Shown here one piece after another: positions 41,933 to 50,039 of a stretch of 57,415 nt of DNA. The notes under the pieces were generated by a model. It did no database searches, was not told the DNA's origin, and worked only from the letters and a program-made list of their open reading frames with translations. A program made the translations under genes and the position numbers. Numbering within the stretch: position 1 is the first letter of the stretch; every line of letters begins with the position of its first letter. This DNA comes from G963674665 sp964609625 (GTDB lineage Bacteria > Desulfobacterota > Desulfovibrionia > Desulfovibrionales > Desulfovibrionaceae): the NCBI GenBank assembly GCA_964609625.1, contig CAZSRS010000025.1:1-57415 (forward strand), in the 5' to 3' direction.

Positions 41933-43696
41933 CTACGCCGCCTGGGAAGCACCCTCCTCGTGGCAGAGCAGTTCGTCCATGTGCCGGATCTTGTCCCGCA
42001 CGCGGTGCACGATCTTCTTGAACTCCATGAAATCCCTGTGGGTGAAGCTACGGGCGCCGTGGGCCAGGCCTGCCACGTCCATGATCTCGTTGTACAAGTA
42101 AGGCACGGTCAGGGGGTCGTGACGCAGGTAGTCGTGGAACCTGGCCAGGCCCTCACGAATTTCCCGCTGCTTCGCCGCGGGCTTCTTGAACAGCTTCTCC
42201 ATGAACTTTTGGGCATTGCGCAAGGACGCTCCCCACCCAGGCAGGCGCGGTTCGAACACCGGAGCCTGGCGGGGCACCCGCGCCAGCAGCATGGTCTCCT
42301 GGAAGCGTTGCAGACTGCCCGGAGCGGATGCGAGCAGGCCCTTGCCCTGAAGCTCTTCGGAAGTGACGTTCTCGGCGCCTTGGATCACGGCCCCTCCGCC
42401 GTAGAGATTCAGGACCTCGATGCCGGTCTGCTGGATGTCGCGCTCCATGTCGCGCAGGGCCGTGACATAGGCCAGCGCGGAGTGGAGGGTCTCGCCCTCG
42501 AGATTCTTCAGAGTCACGTTGGACTGTATGGTATGTCCGGTCGCATGGTGACCGGCTGCGTGGCTGGGTCCGTCCTTCCAGGCGAAATCCTGTCCGCAGA
42601 GCACGATGCGGGAGACGCCGCAGTGGGTCAGGAAGCGGAACATGGCCACGCTGACGTTGCCGGCGGCGTCCAGGATGTAGTCGTTGCCTTCCATGACGTA
42701 GGTGGCCAGCCCACCCTTGGTCCAGAGGGGAATCTTGGGACCGGGGTACTGGGCCACCACTTGGGGGTCGAGCTTGGTGGAGTAGATCAGGGGGATGTCC
42801 TTGGCCCAGGCCCTGTCCAGCCGCTCGAAGACCGCCTTCATGCCGGAGCTGTAGTCGATGGCCATGGCCAGGTGCGGCTTGATGCCGAGCCGTTGCACGG
42901 CCGGCAAGGTCTGCAGGGCCGTCGCGAGGAACGCCTGGCCCGGATTTCGCGCCAATTGGGGACCGTGTTGCTGCAAGGAGGGGCCGGCGCCCAGGATCAC
43001 CACCGTCATGCCTCGCGCCGTGTCCTTGACGTCACGAAGGCTGCCGTGGGCAAAGGCCTGGCGAAAATTGCGCAGTTCGTTGCCCACCATGGTGTCCTGA
43101 CGCTTGCGCAGAGTGGTCAGCTCCACCGAAAGCCCTTCCAGACACTCCTGGAGAAAGCGGGTCCAACGCGCGTACTCCGGCCCCAGCTGCTGGCTGGGAA
43201 TGTCGACGCGCAGGTAGATGCGACCGAAAAGGAACTGCTTGTCGGCCAGCTGCACGGCCCGGCGTACCGTCTCCCGCTCCGGAGGAAGGAAATGGAGCTT
43301 GCCGATTTCAATGAAGGGAGTGTAGTCTGTCTGGCCAAGACAGGCCATGAGCAGTTTATGGTCCGGCTCCAGGACAAGCACCTTGTGGCTGTTGGGCGTG
43401 TTCACCAACACGTGGTTCAGGCCGTAACCCAGATTGCAGCCCACGATGATGCTGGCGCTCTGGGCGAGCTTTTCGTCCTCGGTCTGCCAGCCCTTGTAGT
43501 AGGCGGCAGGGGGAAAGCTCTCGAACAGGCAGCCGCCATCCGGCAGCTTCCAGTCCAGGAGTTCCCAACGGTTGACGAACAGTCTGTCGGCCACGGCCGC
43601 ATCATCGGGGCGCTGTCGCGCCAGCCAGAACACGGCCGGATTGTTGACGGCCGCCAGGGCCTCGAGATTGCGTTTGAGGAAAGGGAGCTTGTTCAT
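41933..43696 (-). CDS. Maf/MptE-like DUF115 protein (motility-associated factor)
   Basis: A 587-aa cytoplasmic protein of the motility accessory factor / 6-hydroxymethylpterin-pyrophosphokinase MptE-like family. The N-terminal region has IIVGCNLGYGLNHVL and VLVLEPDHKLLM; the central DUF115 core has VVILGAGPSL, HLAMAIDYSS and LCGQDFAWKDG, the typical nucleotide-sugar-binding elements. Related proteins transfer nonulosonic-type sugars to flagellin, but no flagellar gene is nearby, so the target is unknown. The ATG with MNKLPFLKRN lies ahead of the first conserved block; frames extending further upstream only mirror the opposite-strand gene. Confidence 0.8.
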   Translation of the reverse strand: MNKLPFLKRNLEALAAVNNPAVFWLARQRPDDAAVADRLFVNRWELLDWKLPDGGCLFESFPPAAYYKGWQTEDEKLAQSASIIVGCNLGYGLNHVLVNTPNSHKVLVLEPDHKLLMACLGQTDYTPFIEIGKLHFLPPERETVRRAVQLADKQFLFGRIYLRVDIPSQQLGPEYARWTRFLQECLEGLSVELTTLRKRQDTMVGNELRNFRQAFAHGSLRDVKDTARGMTVVILGAGPSLQQHGPQLARNPGQAFLATALQTLPAVQRLGIKPHLAMAIDYSSGMKAVFERLDRAWAKDIPLIYSTKLDPQVVAQYPGPKIPLWTKGGLATYVMEGNDYILDAAGNVSVAMFRFLTHCGVSRIVLCGQDFAWKDGPSHAAGHHATGHTIQSNVTLKNLEGETLHSALAYVTALRDMERDIQQTGIEVLNLYGGGAVIQGAENVTSEELQGKGLLASAPGSLQRFQETMLLARVPRQAPVFEPRLPGWGASLRNAQKFMEKLFKKPAAKQREIREGLARFHDYLRHDPLTVPYLYNEIMDVAGLAHGARSFTHRDFMEFKKIVHRVRDKIRHMDELLCHEEGASQAA

Positions 43697-43789
43697 ACGA
43701 CGGCAATTTGCAATTCCCTTGCCATAACCACCGCACTGCACCACGGCACGAGCCGGCAGCGCACCTGCATCGCAACTGGATGAAATGAC

Positions 43790-46117
43790 ATGTTTTTCAA
43801 GAACGTCGTCGCGGCCATCGGCAACACCCCCCTGGTGCAGGTCAACCACCTGCACGCGATTCCCGGCGTCAAGATTCTGGCCAAGATCGAGAGCACCAAC
43901 CCCGGCGGCTCCATCAAGGATCGCGTGGCCTTGGCCATGATCGAACGCGCCGAACGCCTTGGCGAGCTGACACCGGGCATGAGCGACAAGGTCGTCATCG
44001 AGGCCACCTCCGGCAACACGGGCATCGGCCTGGCCATGGTCTGCGCCGTGAAGGGCTACCGCCTGCGCCTGCTCATGAGCGAGCGCGCCTCGGAGGAACG
44101 CAGGAAGATCGTCCAGGCCTACGGCGCGGAGATACAACTCACGCCGGGGCACTTGAGCACCGACGGCGCCATCGAGGAGGCCTACCGCCTGGCGCGGGAA
44201 GAACCCGAGACCTACGTGCTCATGGACCAGTTCAACAATCCCGCCAGCATTGAGGCCCACTACAACGGCACGGGGCTGGAAATCTGGGAACAGACCCAAG
44301 GGGCGGTGACCCACGTGGTCTGCACCCTGGGCACCTGCGGCACGGCCATGGGAGTGACCAAGCGCCTCAAGGAGTGCAACCCCGGGGTCTGCGTGGTGGC
44401 CGTGGAACCCTATGCCGGCCACGCCATCCAGGGCCTGAAGAACATGCAGGAATCCTACCCCCCGGGCATCTACGACAAGCATGTCCTGGACCGGATCATA
44501 CGCGTGGAGGACGAGGAGGCCTTTGCCATGGCCAGAACCCTGGCCCGCACGGAGGGCATCCTGGCCGGCATGAGTTCCGGGGCGGCCATGGCCGCGGCCG
44601 TAAAACTGGCCGAGGAACTCGGCGCCCAGGGGAAACAGGCGCTCATCGTGGTCATCCTGCCGGACAGCGGGGAGCGCTACCTGAGCACGCCACTGTTCGC
44701 GCCGAAACTGCGTCAGGGCGTCAAACTGCACGGCGTGGCCGCGGCCGAACCCGTGTACCTGGAGCCGGGCAAGGGCGGCATAGGACTGTTCACCATGGGG
44801 CCGTCCCCCGATACTCTGGACTCCCTGGACGCCTGGCGGCGCATCGCGCTGCTGGACGTGCTGGCCAGGCACCTGCGCAAGGCCGGCGTGACGGTGCGCC
44901 TTGCCGTGGGTCTTGCCGACATGGACGACCGCTCCATCGCGGCCATGCGTGCCTCGAACCTACCCAAGCCCGCCTACTGGGAGCAGGTTCTGACCGGGCT
45001 GGCCCAACGCGCCTCCTTCTGGGGAATCAGCGACGCCACACATTTCCACGCCGCGTCCGAGAGCGTGGAGACCATCCTGGACCTCTGCCGCAAGCTCCTG
45101 CTCAAGGGCGCGGCCTACGAAAAACTACGCTCGGTCTACTTCGACGTCTTGCGCTTTCCTTCATACGGCGCCCTGGCGCCCCAGGACCTGGAGTCGCTGA
45201 TCCTGGGCAAGACCGTGGATCTGGCCGACTACATCAAGGAGAATCCCAAGGACTTCACCCTGCTCAAGCGCGCCTCCCTGCAGGATCTCAAGGACATGGA
45301 CTGCCTGCAGACCGAATGGGGCAACGTACGACCCAGTTGGTTCCTGCAGCATGCGGCCGTGGCCCTGGATCGGCTGCCCGGCGTGGACGTCTGCATGGCC
45401 GGCGAGAACCAGCATTTCCCCCACCTGGAGAATCTGCGCGCGCTCTGGGCCATGGCCCGCAGCCGCGCCCCCCAGGCCTGGCTCATATGCAGGGGCGTGG
45501 CCGGCGGTGAAGAAACCCAAGGTCTGCCCGACTTCGCCCAGGGCGTGGAGCCCCAGGCCCTGCGCATGTGGCTGCTCTCCAGCGCGCCCAGGAAGCACCT
45601 GACCTTGAGCCCCAGCAGCCTGGACATGTGGCGCAGCAACTGGAGCAAGGTGCAGAGCCTGGCCGCGGCCCTAAGCGAACTGCTCTTCGACAGCGTCAAA
45701 GTCGATGAAAGGGTGCCCCTTTCTCCACAGGTGGAGCAATGTCTCGTGGACCTGCGCACCGGCTACAAACGCGCCCTGGATGAAGACCTCAGCCTGCACC
45801 GCTATTGGGGGGCGCTTTCCACCTTCTGCCGGGAGATCAGGCGCATGCAACAGGAGCGCGACCTGCCCCCGTATGACGCCGTGGCTTGCCTCAGGCAACT
45901 CAAGTCCCACGACGCGGTGCTCGGCTTCCTGGACCAACGGCACATGCCCCTGCCGCGCTCAAAGTGGCCCACGGAGGTGGCGCGGCTGGCAACGGAGCGC
46001 GACGCGGCCCGCGCGGCCAGGGACTATACCAGAGCCGACGCCTTGCGTCAGGCCATCGTGGAAACCGGGTACCGACTGGAAGACACGCCGGCCGGCGTGC
46101 GGCTGTTCCCGACCTGA
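43790..46117 (+). CDS. cysK: Cysteine synthase fused to a degenerate cysteinyl-tRNA synthetase-like domain
   Basis: A 775-aa protein. Residues ~1-310 are a full PLP-dependent O-acetylserine sulfhydrylase with the Schiff-base Lys in NPGGSIKDRVA, the TSGNTGIGLA loop, a GTCGTAMGVTK loop and PDSGERYLST. Residues ~325-775 follow the plan of class I CysRS: an LFTMGPSPDTLDSLDAWRRI start, then WFLQHAAVALDRL and MAGENQHFPHLENLRAL, which parallel the GG-x-D-L-x-FPHHENE block. However, HIGH is replaced by LDSLDAW, KMSKS by TLSPSS, and zinc ligands are not evident. So the second half is probably not a working synthetase. Confidence 0.9.
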   Translation: MFFKNVVAAIGNTPLVQVNHLHAIPGVKILAKIESTNPGGSIKDRVALAMIERAERLGELTPGMSDKVVIEATSGNTGIGLAMVCAVKGYRLRLLMSERASEERRKIVQAYGAEIQLTPGHLSTDGAIEEAYRLAREEPETYVLMDQFNNPASIEAHYNGTGLEIWEQTQGAVTHVVCTLGTCGTAMGVTKRLKECNPGVCVVAVEPYAGHAIQGLKNMQESYPPGIYDKHVLDRIIRVEDEEAFAMARTLARTEGILAGMSSGAAMAAAVKLAEELGAQGKQALIVVILPDSGERYLSTPLFAPKLRQGVKLHGVAAAEPVYLEPGKGGIGLFTMGPSPDTLDSLDAWRRIALLDVLARHLRKAGVTVRLAVGLADMDDRSIAAMRASNLPKPAYWEQVLTGLAQRASFWGISDATHFHAASESVETILDLCRKLLLKGAAYEKLRSVYFDVLRFPSYGALAPQDLESLILGKTVDLADYIKENPKDFTLLKRASLQDLKDMDCLQTEWGNVRPSWFLQHAAVALDRLPGVDVCMAGENQHFPHLENLRALWAMARSRAPQAWLICRGVAGGEETQGLPDFAQGVEPQALRMWLLSSAPRKHLTLSPSSLDMWRSNWSKVQSLAAALSELLFDSVKVDERVPLSPQVEQCLVDLRTGYKRALDEDLSLHRYWGALSTFCREIRRMQQERDLPPYDAVACLRQLKSHDAVLGFLDQRHMPLPRSKWPTEVARLATERDAARAARDYTRADALRQAIVETGYRLEDTPAGVRLFPT

Positions 46118-46224
46118 TCCGCCTGCCGGGCCGGCCAGCGTCCCAACCGATACGTGAACAGGCCCTGGGGATCTGTGTCGCGAACCGCCCCAGGGACTGT
46201 TCCAACTCCTCGTTCACCTCCTCG

Positions 46225-46698
46225 TTATTTCTTGCCGCCGGGCTTGGCTCCCGGCTTCTGGGGCTTGGCGGTGCCGAGCCCTTCCACTGCCTGCTCGATG
46301 GTCTCGCCGACCACGGTCTCGGCCCCAGCTGTAGCGATCGCGGTCACAACGGCCTTGTCCAGGACCGCTTCCGCCCCTTGCGTCGCATCTTCCGCCACTT
46401 CCAGGGATTCGGGCAGTGGCTCCGGCTCCGGCTCGCAGGAGGAGACCTTGAAAGGAGTGTCTGACTCCGCGCCAAGTTCCTCCCGCCAATTAAGCTCGAT
46501 GCAAAGCTTCTGCTTGCCCTTTTTCTGTGCGGCCTCGACCTCGAGGTCGATGGACTCGCCCGGCGTGAGGGTCACGTATTCCTCGCCGCGCTGCACACAG
46601 AGCTTCCGCTCCTTGAAACTGCGGACCACGTCCTCGAGAAACGCCACCACCGAGGCGTAATCCATGCTGCCTTTGATGACTATGCCTTGCTTGCCCAT
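46225..46698 (-). CDS. Amphi-Trp domain-containing protein
   Basis: A 157-aa protein whose first ~75 residues (DYASVVAFLEDVVRSFKERKL then CVQRGEEYVTLTPGE and KLCIELNWREE) match the amphi-Trp family, small proteins of sulfate-reducers and archaea with unknown function. The rest is a low-complexity acidic and Ala-rich tail ending in PKPGAKPGGKK. It lies downstream of a small helical protein gene on the same strand and may be co-transcribed with it. Confidence 0.75.
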   Translation of the reverse strand: MGKQGIVIKGSMDYASVVAFLEDVVRSFKERKLCVQRGEEYVTLTPGESIDLEVEAAQKKGKQKLCIELNWREELGAESDTPFKVSSCEPEPEPLPESLEVAEDATQGAEAVLDKAVVTAIATAGAETVVGETIEQAVEGLGTAKPQKPGAKPGGKK

Positions 46699-46778
46699 GT
46701 CCTGTCCTCCCCAGCGTTTGTAGGTTGCGGCAACGCCTCCAGTCGAGGAGCGTTGCGGGTCTCATGCCGACCAGCGCT

Positions 46779-47102
46779 TCAGGGCGTGCCCTGTTGCCCA
46801 AACGCGCCTTTTTCCACCGACGTATCGAGCGATTCACCCTCCCCCCCACCGGCGGCGATGGCCTCGATGGTAAGAAGTCCAGAGCCTGACACACCGCTGT
46901 TCTGCTCCTCCAGGAGTTCCTGGATTTTTTTCTCGGCCTTTTTGAGATATTTTTCCAAGGCCTTGTCCACTGCCGCGTCCACGTCGAGCTTGCGGCCGAG
47001 CAGCCTGGAGGCCTCCTTGGCCTTCTCGAGCCGCTCGGCAAGGCGGATGTCGACGTTGAAGATCACCCGCTTGAAATCCTTTTCCTTGATGAAGACGCTC
47101 AT
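46779..47102 (-). CDS. Small helical DNA-binding-like protein
   Basis: A 107-aa protein: a short strand-like start (MSVFIKEKDFKRVIFNVDIRLAERLE), then long charged helices and a Ser/Gly tail. The opening resembles ribbon-helix-helix proteins but the match is not compelling. GGAGGAA fixes the start. A promoter-like sequence lies ~45 nt upstream, so this is probably the first gene of a two-gene operon with the amphi-Trp protein. Confidence 0.6.
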   Translation of the reverse strand: MSVFIKEKDFKRVIFNVDIRLAERLEKAKEASRLLGRKLDVDAAVDKALEKYLKKAEKKIQELLEEQNSGVSGSGLLTIEAIAAGGGEGESLDTSVEKGAFGQQGTP

Positions 47103-47142
47103 GGCTTCCTCCACGTACGGAATTTGTACAAAATCTGTGCTT

Positions 47143-47170
47143 ACTATGCGCCAATTTTTGATCGTGTCAA
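47143..47170 (-). promoter_or_regulatory. Putative leftward sigma70 promoter
   Basis: Read leftward there is -35 TTGACA, a 16-nt spacer and -10 CATAGT, ending ~41 nt before the start codon of the small helical protein. The spacer is A+T-rich. Only the -35 is perfect. Confidence 0.45.
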
Positions 47171-47400
47171 GGGTATATCTTCCCTATCGTGGAATTTTTA
47201 TTATGGTAAATTAGTGCATTATGGTCACAGGAGGACAATACCCCGCGCGTTTGGCATGAATTATCCGGTTTCATATTTTCAAACATTGGAGCAACCAACA
47301 CGGCTGTTTTCAGCGATATCCGTTACTTTTTCAACCTGAGGCGGGACATGAAGCCCCATGGAGGCAACAGAAAAATTTTTGCTCCTAGGTAAGAAAAGTC

Positions 47401-47428
47401 TTTACATAGGAAAAATTCTGATTATAAT
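47401..47428 (+). promoter_or_regulatory. Putative rightward sigma70 promoter
   Basis: TTTACA, a 16-nt spacer and a perfect TATAAT lie ~170 nt ahead of the DVU0772-family gene. The rest of the 47171-47600 interval is A+T-rich around the promoter, then GC-rich leader; it carries no credible coding frame and no other recognised element. Confidence 0.65.
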
Positions 47429-47600
47429 CTGTAGCAAGTGGTCGCACCGGTGGCAGTGACGCACGAGGAGGCCGGCGGGAGGCTCATCCCGACGGCGACG
47501 TCACCACTGATTCGCCACCCGATTCGTCAACGAGCCCCACTTGTGATGCCGTGCCTTTGACGCCGGTCGCCAAGGGGCCAAATGCCAGCAGGAGGCAATC

Positions 47601-47942
47601 ATGGAACTGCAGAATTTCTCGCATCTGGTCATCGACTGGGACATGTCCCCCGAAGACGCGGTCATCCTTTATCTCGAATGGGGCAACAACGACTGGCATT
47701 GCAAGCACCCGCCGGTGCGCTCCAAGAATGACTTCTCCAACTACTTCCTGGTGGACAACTGGGGAGAGAGACCTGAACTGCGCCTGGTACGCCGCAACTC
47801 CGACGGCGCGGACGAACTGCTCTCCATGCATCTGCCCGAGCACCTGGAGCGGGCGTTCAAGGAAGAGTTCGGCGACCTCAGGGGTGTGTACGAACCCCCG
47901 ACCTACATCAAGTCCTGGCTCAAGGCACAACTGGAAAACTGA
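47601..47942 (+). CDS. DVU0772-family protein
   Basis: A 113-aa protein of a family restricted largely to sulfate-reducing deltaproteobacteria. It has the conserved WDMSPEDAVILYLEWGNNDW and PVRSKNDFSNYFLVDNWGE segments and a C-terminal LRGVYEPPTYIKSWL. Function is unknown. The CAGGAGG upstream is a good ribosome binding site, and a strong terminator follows, so it is monocistronic. Confidence 0.75.
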   Translation: MELQNFSHLVIDWDMSPEDAVILYLEWGNNDWHCKHPPVRSKNDFSNYFLVDNWGERPELRLVRRNSDGADELLSMHLPEHLERAFKEEFGDLRGVYEPPTYIKSWLKAQLEN

Positions 47943-47961
47943 ACGAAACCACTTCACTACC

Positions 47962-47992
47962 CCCGCCCGGTTCCGTCCCGGGCGGGTTTTCT
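47962..47992 (+). terminator. Rho-independent terminator
   Basis: A 9-bp GC-only stem (CCCGCCCGG / CCGGGCGGG), a loop of about 7 nt and the tail TTTTCTTC lie 20 nt after the DVU0772-family stop codon. Confidence 0.85.
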
Positions 47993-48021
47993 TCATCCCG
48001 CGCCACGTGCTATACAGGAGC

Positions 48022-48639
48022 ATGTCCAGTTGTTCGGCCGTGTTCCCCTCTCGTTGCATGGCACTGCTTTTCACGGCGCTGGTCTGCCTCGCGCCCCAGG
48101 CCCAGGCCAGCGACCTTGAAGGCGTGCTGGTCAGCTTCGGCTATCTGCGTATCCTGGACAACGGCGCCCCCCTGGTGGAACCTTCGGACGATCTGCTGGT
48201 ACTGCCAACCACCTTTTCGGAATTCACCAAAATCGGCTTTGTGTTGGACTTTCCACGACGCGGCATCTGGAGTTGGAACTGGCGCCTCACGGGGCCGGCG
48301 GCCTTTGACGTGGATAACTGGGACGGCCCCGCCCTCCGCGTGGTGGACCAAGACCCCCGGAGCATCACCAGGGTAGAGCCCCTTTCCTGCTCCGAATGCA
48401 AACAGGGCCATGCCTGGTTCGGCCTGGATGCCGACAATCCCAACGGGTTCTACTCGCTCGACGTGCTGGTGAACGGGGTAGTGCTCCGGAACTTCCGGTT
48501 CAAGGTGCTCCTGGTGCGACAGGGCTCGCTGAACGGGGGTGACACGCGAAAAGGGGCTACTCCCCCCCGGTTCCGGGAAAGCGCAGGGAGCCACTCTGCT
48601 CCACATCGTAACCTGGCAGTGCTTCCTCCAAGGCCCTGA
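48022..48639 (+). CDS. Secreted hypothetical protein, overlapping its convergent neighbour
   Basis: A 205-aa protein with a signal peptide (CMALLFTALVCLAPQAQA) and a mature beta-rich domain (FPRRGIWSWNWRLTGPAAFD...CSECKQGHAWF). AGGAG precedes the start. The last ~28 residues (RKGATPPRFRESAGSH...) look non-protein-like and overlap the 3' end of the convergent regulator by 83 nt, which suggests loss of the original stop. Function is unknown. Confidence 0.55.
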   Translation: MSSCSAVFPSRCMALLFTALVCLAPQAQASDLEGVLVSFGYLRILDNGAPLVEPSDDLLVLPTTFSEFTKIGFVLDFPRRGIWSWNWRLTGPAAFDVDNWDGPALRVVDQDPRSITRVEPLSCSECKQGHAWFGLDADNPNGFYSLDVLVNGVVLRNFRFKVLLVRQGSLNGGDTRKGATPPRFRESAGSHSAPHRNLAVLPPRP

Positions 48640-49480
48640 ACTCCGCCGAGCGCAGCAGTTCGAGAAAGGCCTGCACCGGTTTGTCGAAAAACCGTTGCCT
48701 GGGTATGAGCAGGTCGAAGCGCTCCCAGCGGAGGGGCAGGAAGTCCAGGGGCAACATGGCGGTGACAGCCTGGATGGCCAGTCCAACATCCGCCTGGCCG
48801 GCGAGGATACGCAGGCCCACGTCCAGATGGCGGCGCACCTCGTGCTCGTATCCCGGCACCTTGGTCGCGTCGATGCCTGCGGCCTTCAGCTCGCGGTCCA
48901 ACAGCAGCCTGGTTCCGGTACCCAAGGGTCGGTTGACGAAACGCAAGCCCCTGACCGCGGCGTCGGTCAGATCGCGCACGCCAAGGGGATTGCCCTTGGC
49001 CACCAGCAGCCCCTGCCGGCGCAGGGCGAAGCAGACCACCGCCGGTGCCAGCTCCAATTCCCCGCTGGCAAAGGCGAAGTTGTAGTCCCCGTCCTCGTCC
49101 TGCAGCAGGTGGGAGCATGCGATGTCGCAGAGCCCGCGCTTCAGGGCTTGGATGCCGCCCATGCTGCCCACGTTGGCAAAGGCCGCCAAATACTCGTTCC
49201 TGCGGTTGGAAAACAGGGTGCAGGCGCGCTCCATGAGGATGTCGTTGCTGCCGGCCAACACCAGGAGGTTCTCGGTGCGACCCGGTCCGGCGACTGGCGT
49301 GGGGTAGGACTGCGTGTTGTTTTCCAGCCATTGCTCCACCAAGTGTAGGGGAAAGAGCCATTTTCCCGTGACCTTGGTGGCGGGCAGCCCCTTTTCGTTG
49401 ATCAGGGTGTAAATCTGCTTCTCGTTGACCCCTAGGAACCGGGCCAGTTCCTTGGTGGAGAGCAGACGCATGGATGGCAT
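48557..49480 (-). CDS. HTH regulator with PBP-like ligand-binding domain
   Basis: A 307-aa protein: an N-terminal excisionase/MerR-type winged HTH (LLSTKELARFLGVNEKQIYTL, residues ~5-55) followed by a substrate-binding-protein fold (GSNDILMERAC then GLLVAKGNPLGVRDL and RFVNRPLGTGTRLLL), as in the COG1910 regulators that bind molybdate or similar ligands. The ATG has GGAGAAG upstream. It lies downstream of the cyclic-nucleotide-binding gene and ABC transporter on the same strand; the ligand is unknown. Confidence 0.8.
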   Translation of the reverse strand: MPSMRLLSTKELARFLGVNEKQIYTLINEKGLPATKVTGKWLFPLHLVEQWLENNTQSYPTPVAGPGRTENLLVLAGSNDILMERACTLFSNRRNEYLAAFANVGSMGGIQALKRGLCDIACSHLLQDEDGDYNFAFASGELELAPAVVCFALRRQGLLVAKGNPLGVRDLTDAAVRGLRFVNRPLGTGTRLLLDRELKAAGIDATKVPGYEHEVRRHLDVGLRILAGQADVGLAIQAVTAMLPLDFLPLRWERFDLLIPRQRFFDKPVQAFLELLRSAEFRALEEALPGYDVEQSGSLRFPGTGGE

Positions 49481-49511
49481 TGCGGACTTCTCCATCGTGG
49501 TTCGAGGTGGC

Positions 49512-50039
49512 TCAGAGCAGGCTGACTCCGAGGTGCATGGCCGAACACTCGAAGTCCTTGTTGTTTTTTTCCAGATCGAGCAACTGAGCGGTTTCCCAAT
49601 CCACCACCGCCTGGATGGCGGCGCGACTGAAGGCCTGGAGGAAGGCAGCCGCCTTTTCCGGATCCGTGGGAGTTTTTCTGCGCGAGAGCAGGAGGCAGTA
49701 AACCGGAGTGCGCGCTCGCAGGGAGAACAGGCGCCTGGCGTCGGCCAGCAGGGCCAGGCCGCCGATAAAGGCCCCCTTGGCGTAGCCGCCCACCACGCGG
49801 TTGTCCCGCAGGAGATCGAGCTCACCGTCCAGGATGTAGTAGGCTTGGTGGTCCTCGTCACCCTGGATGAAGAGCGTGTCCCCCGCCTTGTAACGCATGC
49901 GCCGGCAGAGATAGGCCATGGCCCGGATGGCGTCCAGGGGGGCCTCGCGGAACTGGGGTAGTTCCCTGAGGATGGCCAGGTTGCCCTCGTATTCGCAGAC
50001 GTTTTCGCTATTGCTTCGGCTTTCCATGGATGAGTTCAT
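49512..50039 (-). CDS. Cyclic-nucleotide-binding domain protein
   Basis: A 175-aa protein with a cNMP-binding fold (residues ~40-130: YKAGDTLFIQGDEDHQAYYIL, ELDLLRDNRVVGGYAKGAFIGGLALL). The usual PBC arginine motif RTSA is not clear, so nucleotide binding is uncertain. There is no DNA-binding domain. The start has GGGA upstream and overlaps the end of the ABC transporter gene by 32 nt, so it is likely co-translated and may regulate that transporter. Confidence 0.75.
   Translation of the reverse strand: MNSSMESRSNSENVCEYEGNLAILRELPQFREAPLDAIRAMAYLCRRMRYKAGDTLFIQGDEDHQAYYILDGELDLLRDNRVVGGYAKGAFIGGLALLADARRLFSLRARTPVYCLLLSRRKTPTDPEKAAAFLQAFSRAAIQAVVDWETAQLLDLEKNNKDFECSAMHLGVSLL

Noticed and set aside
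43697..44872. Upstream extension of the Maf-like frame across the cysteine synthase gene
   Set aside because: It mirrors the conserved CysK coding strand, and the Maf family begins near the ATG chosen at 43696.
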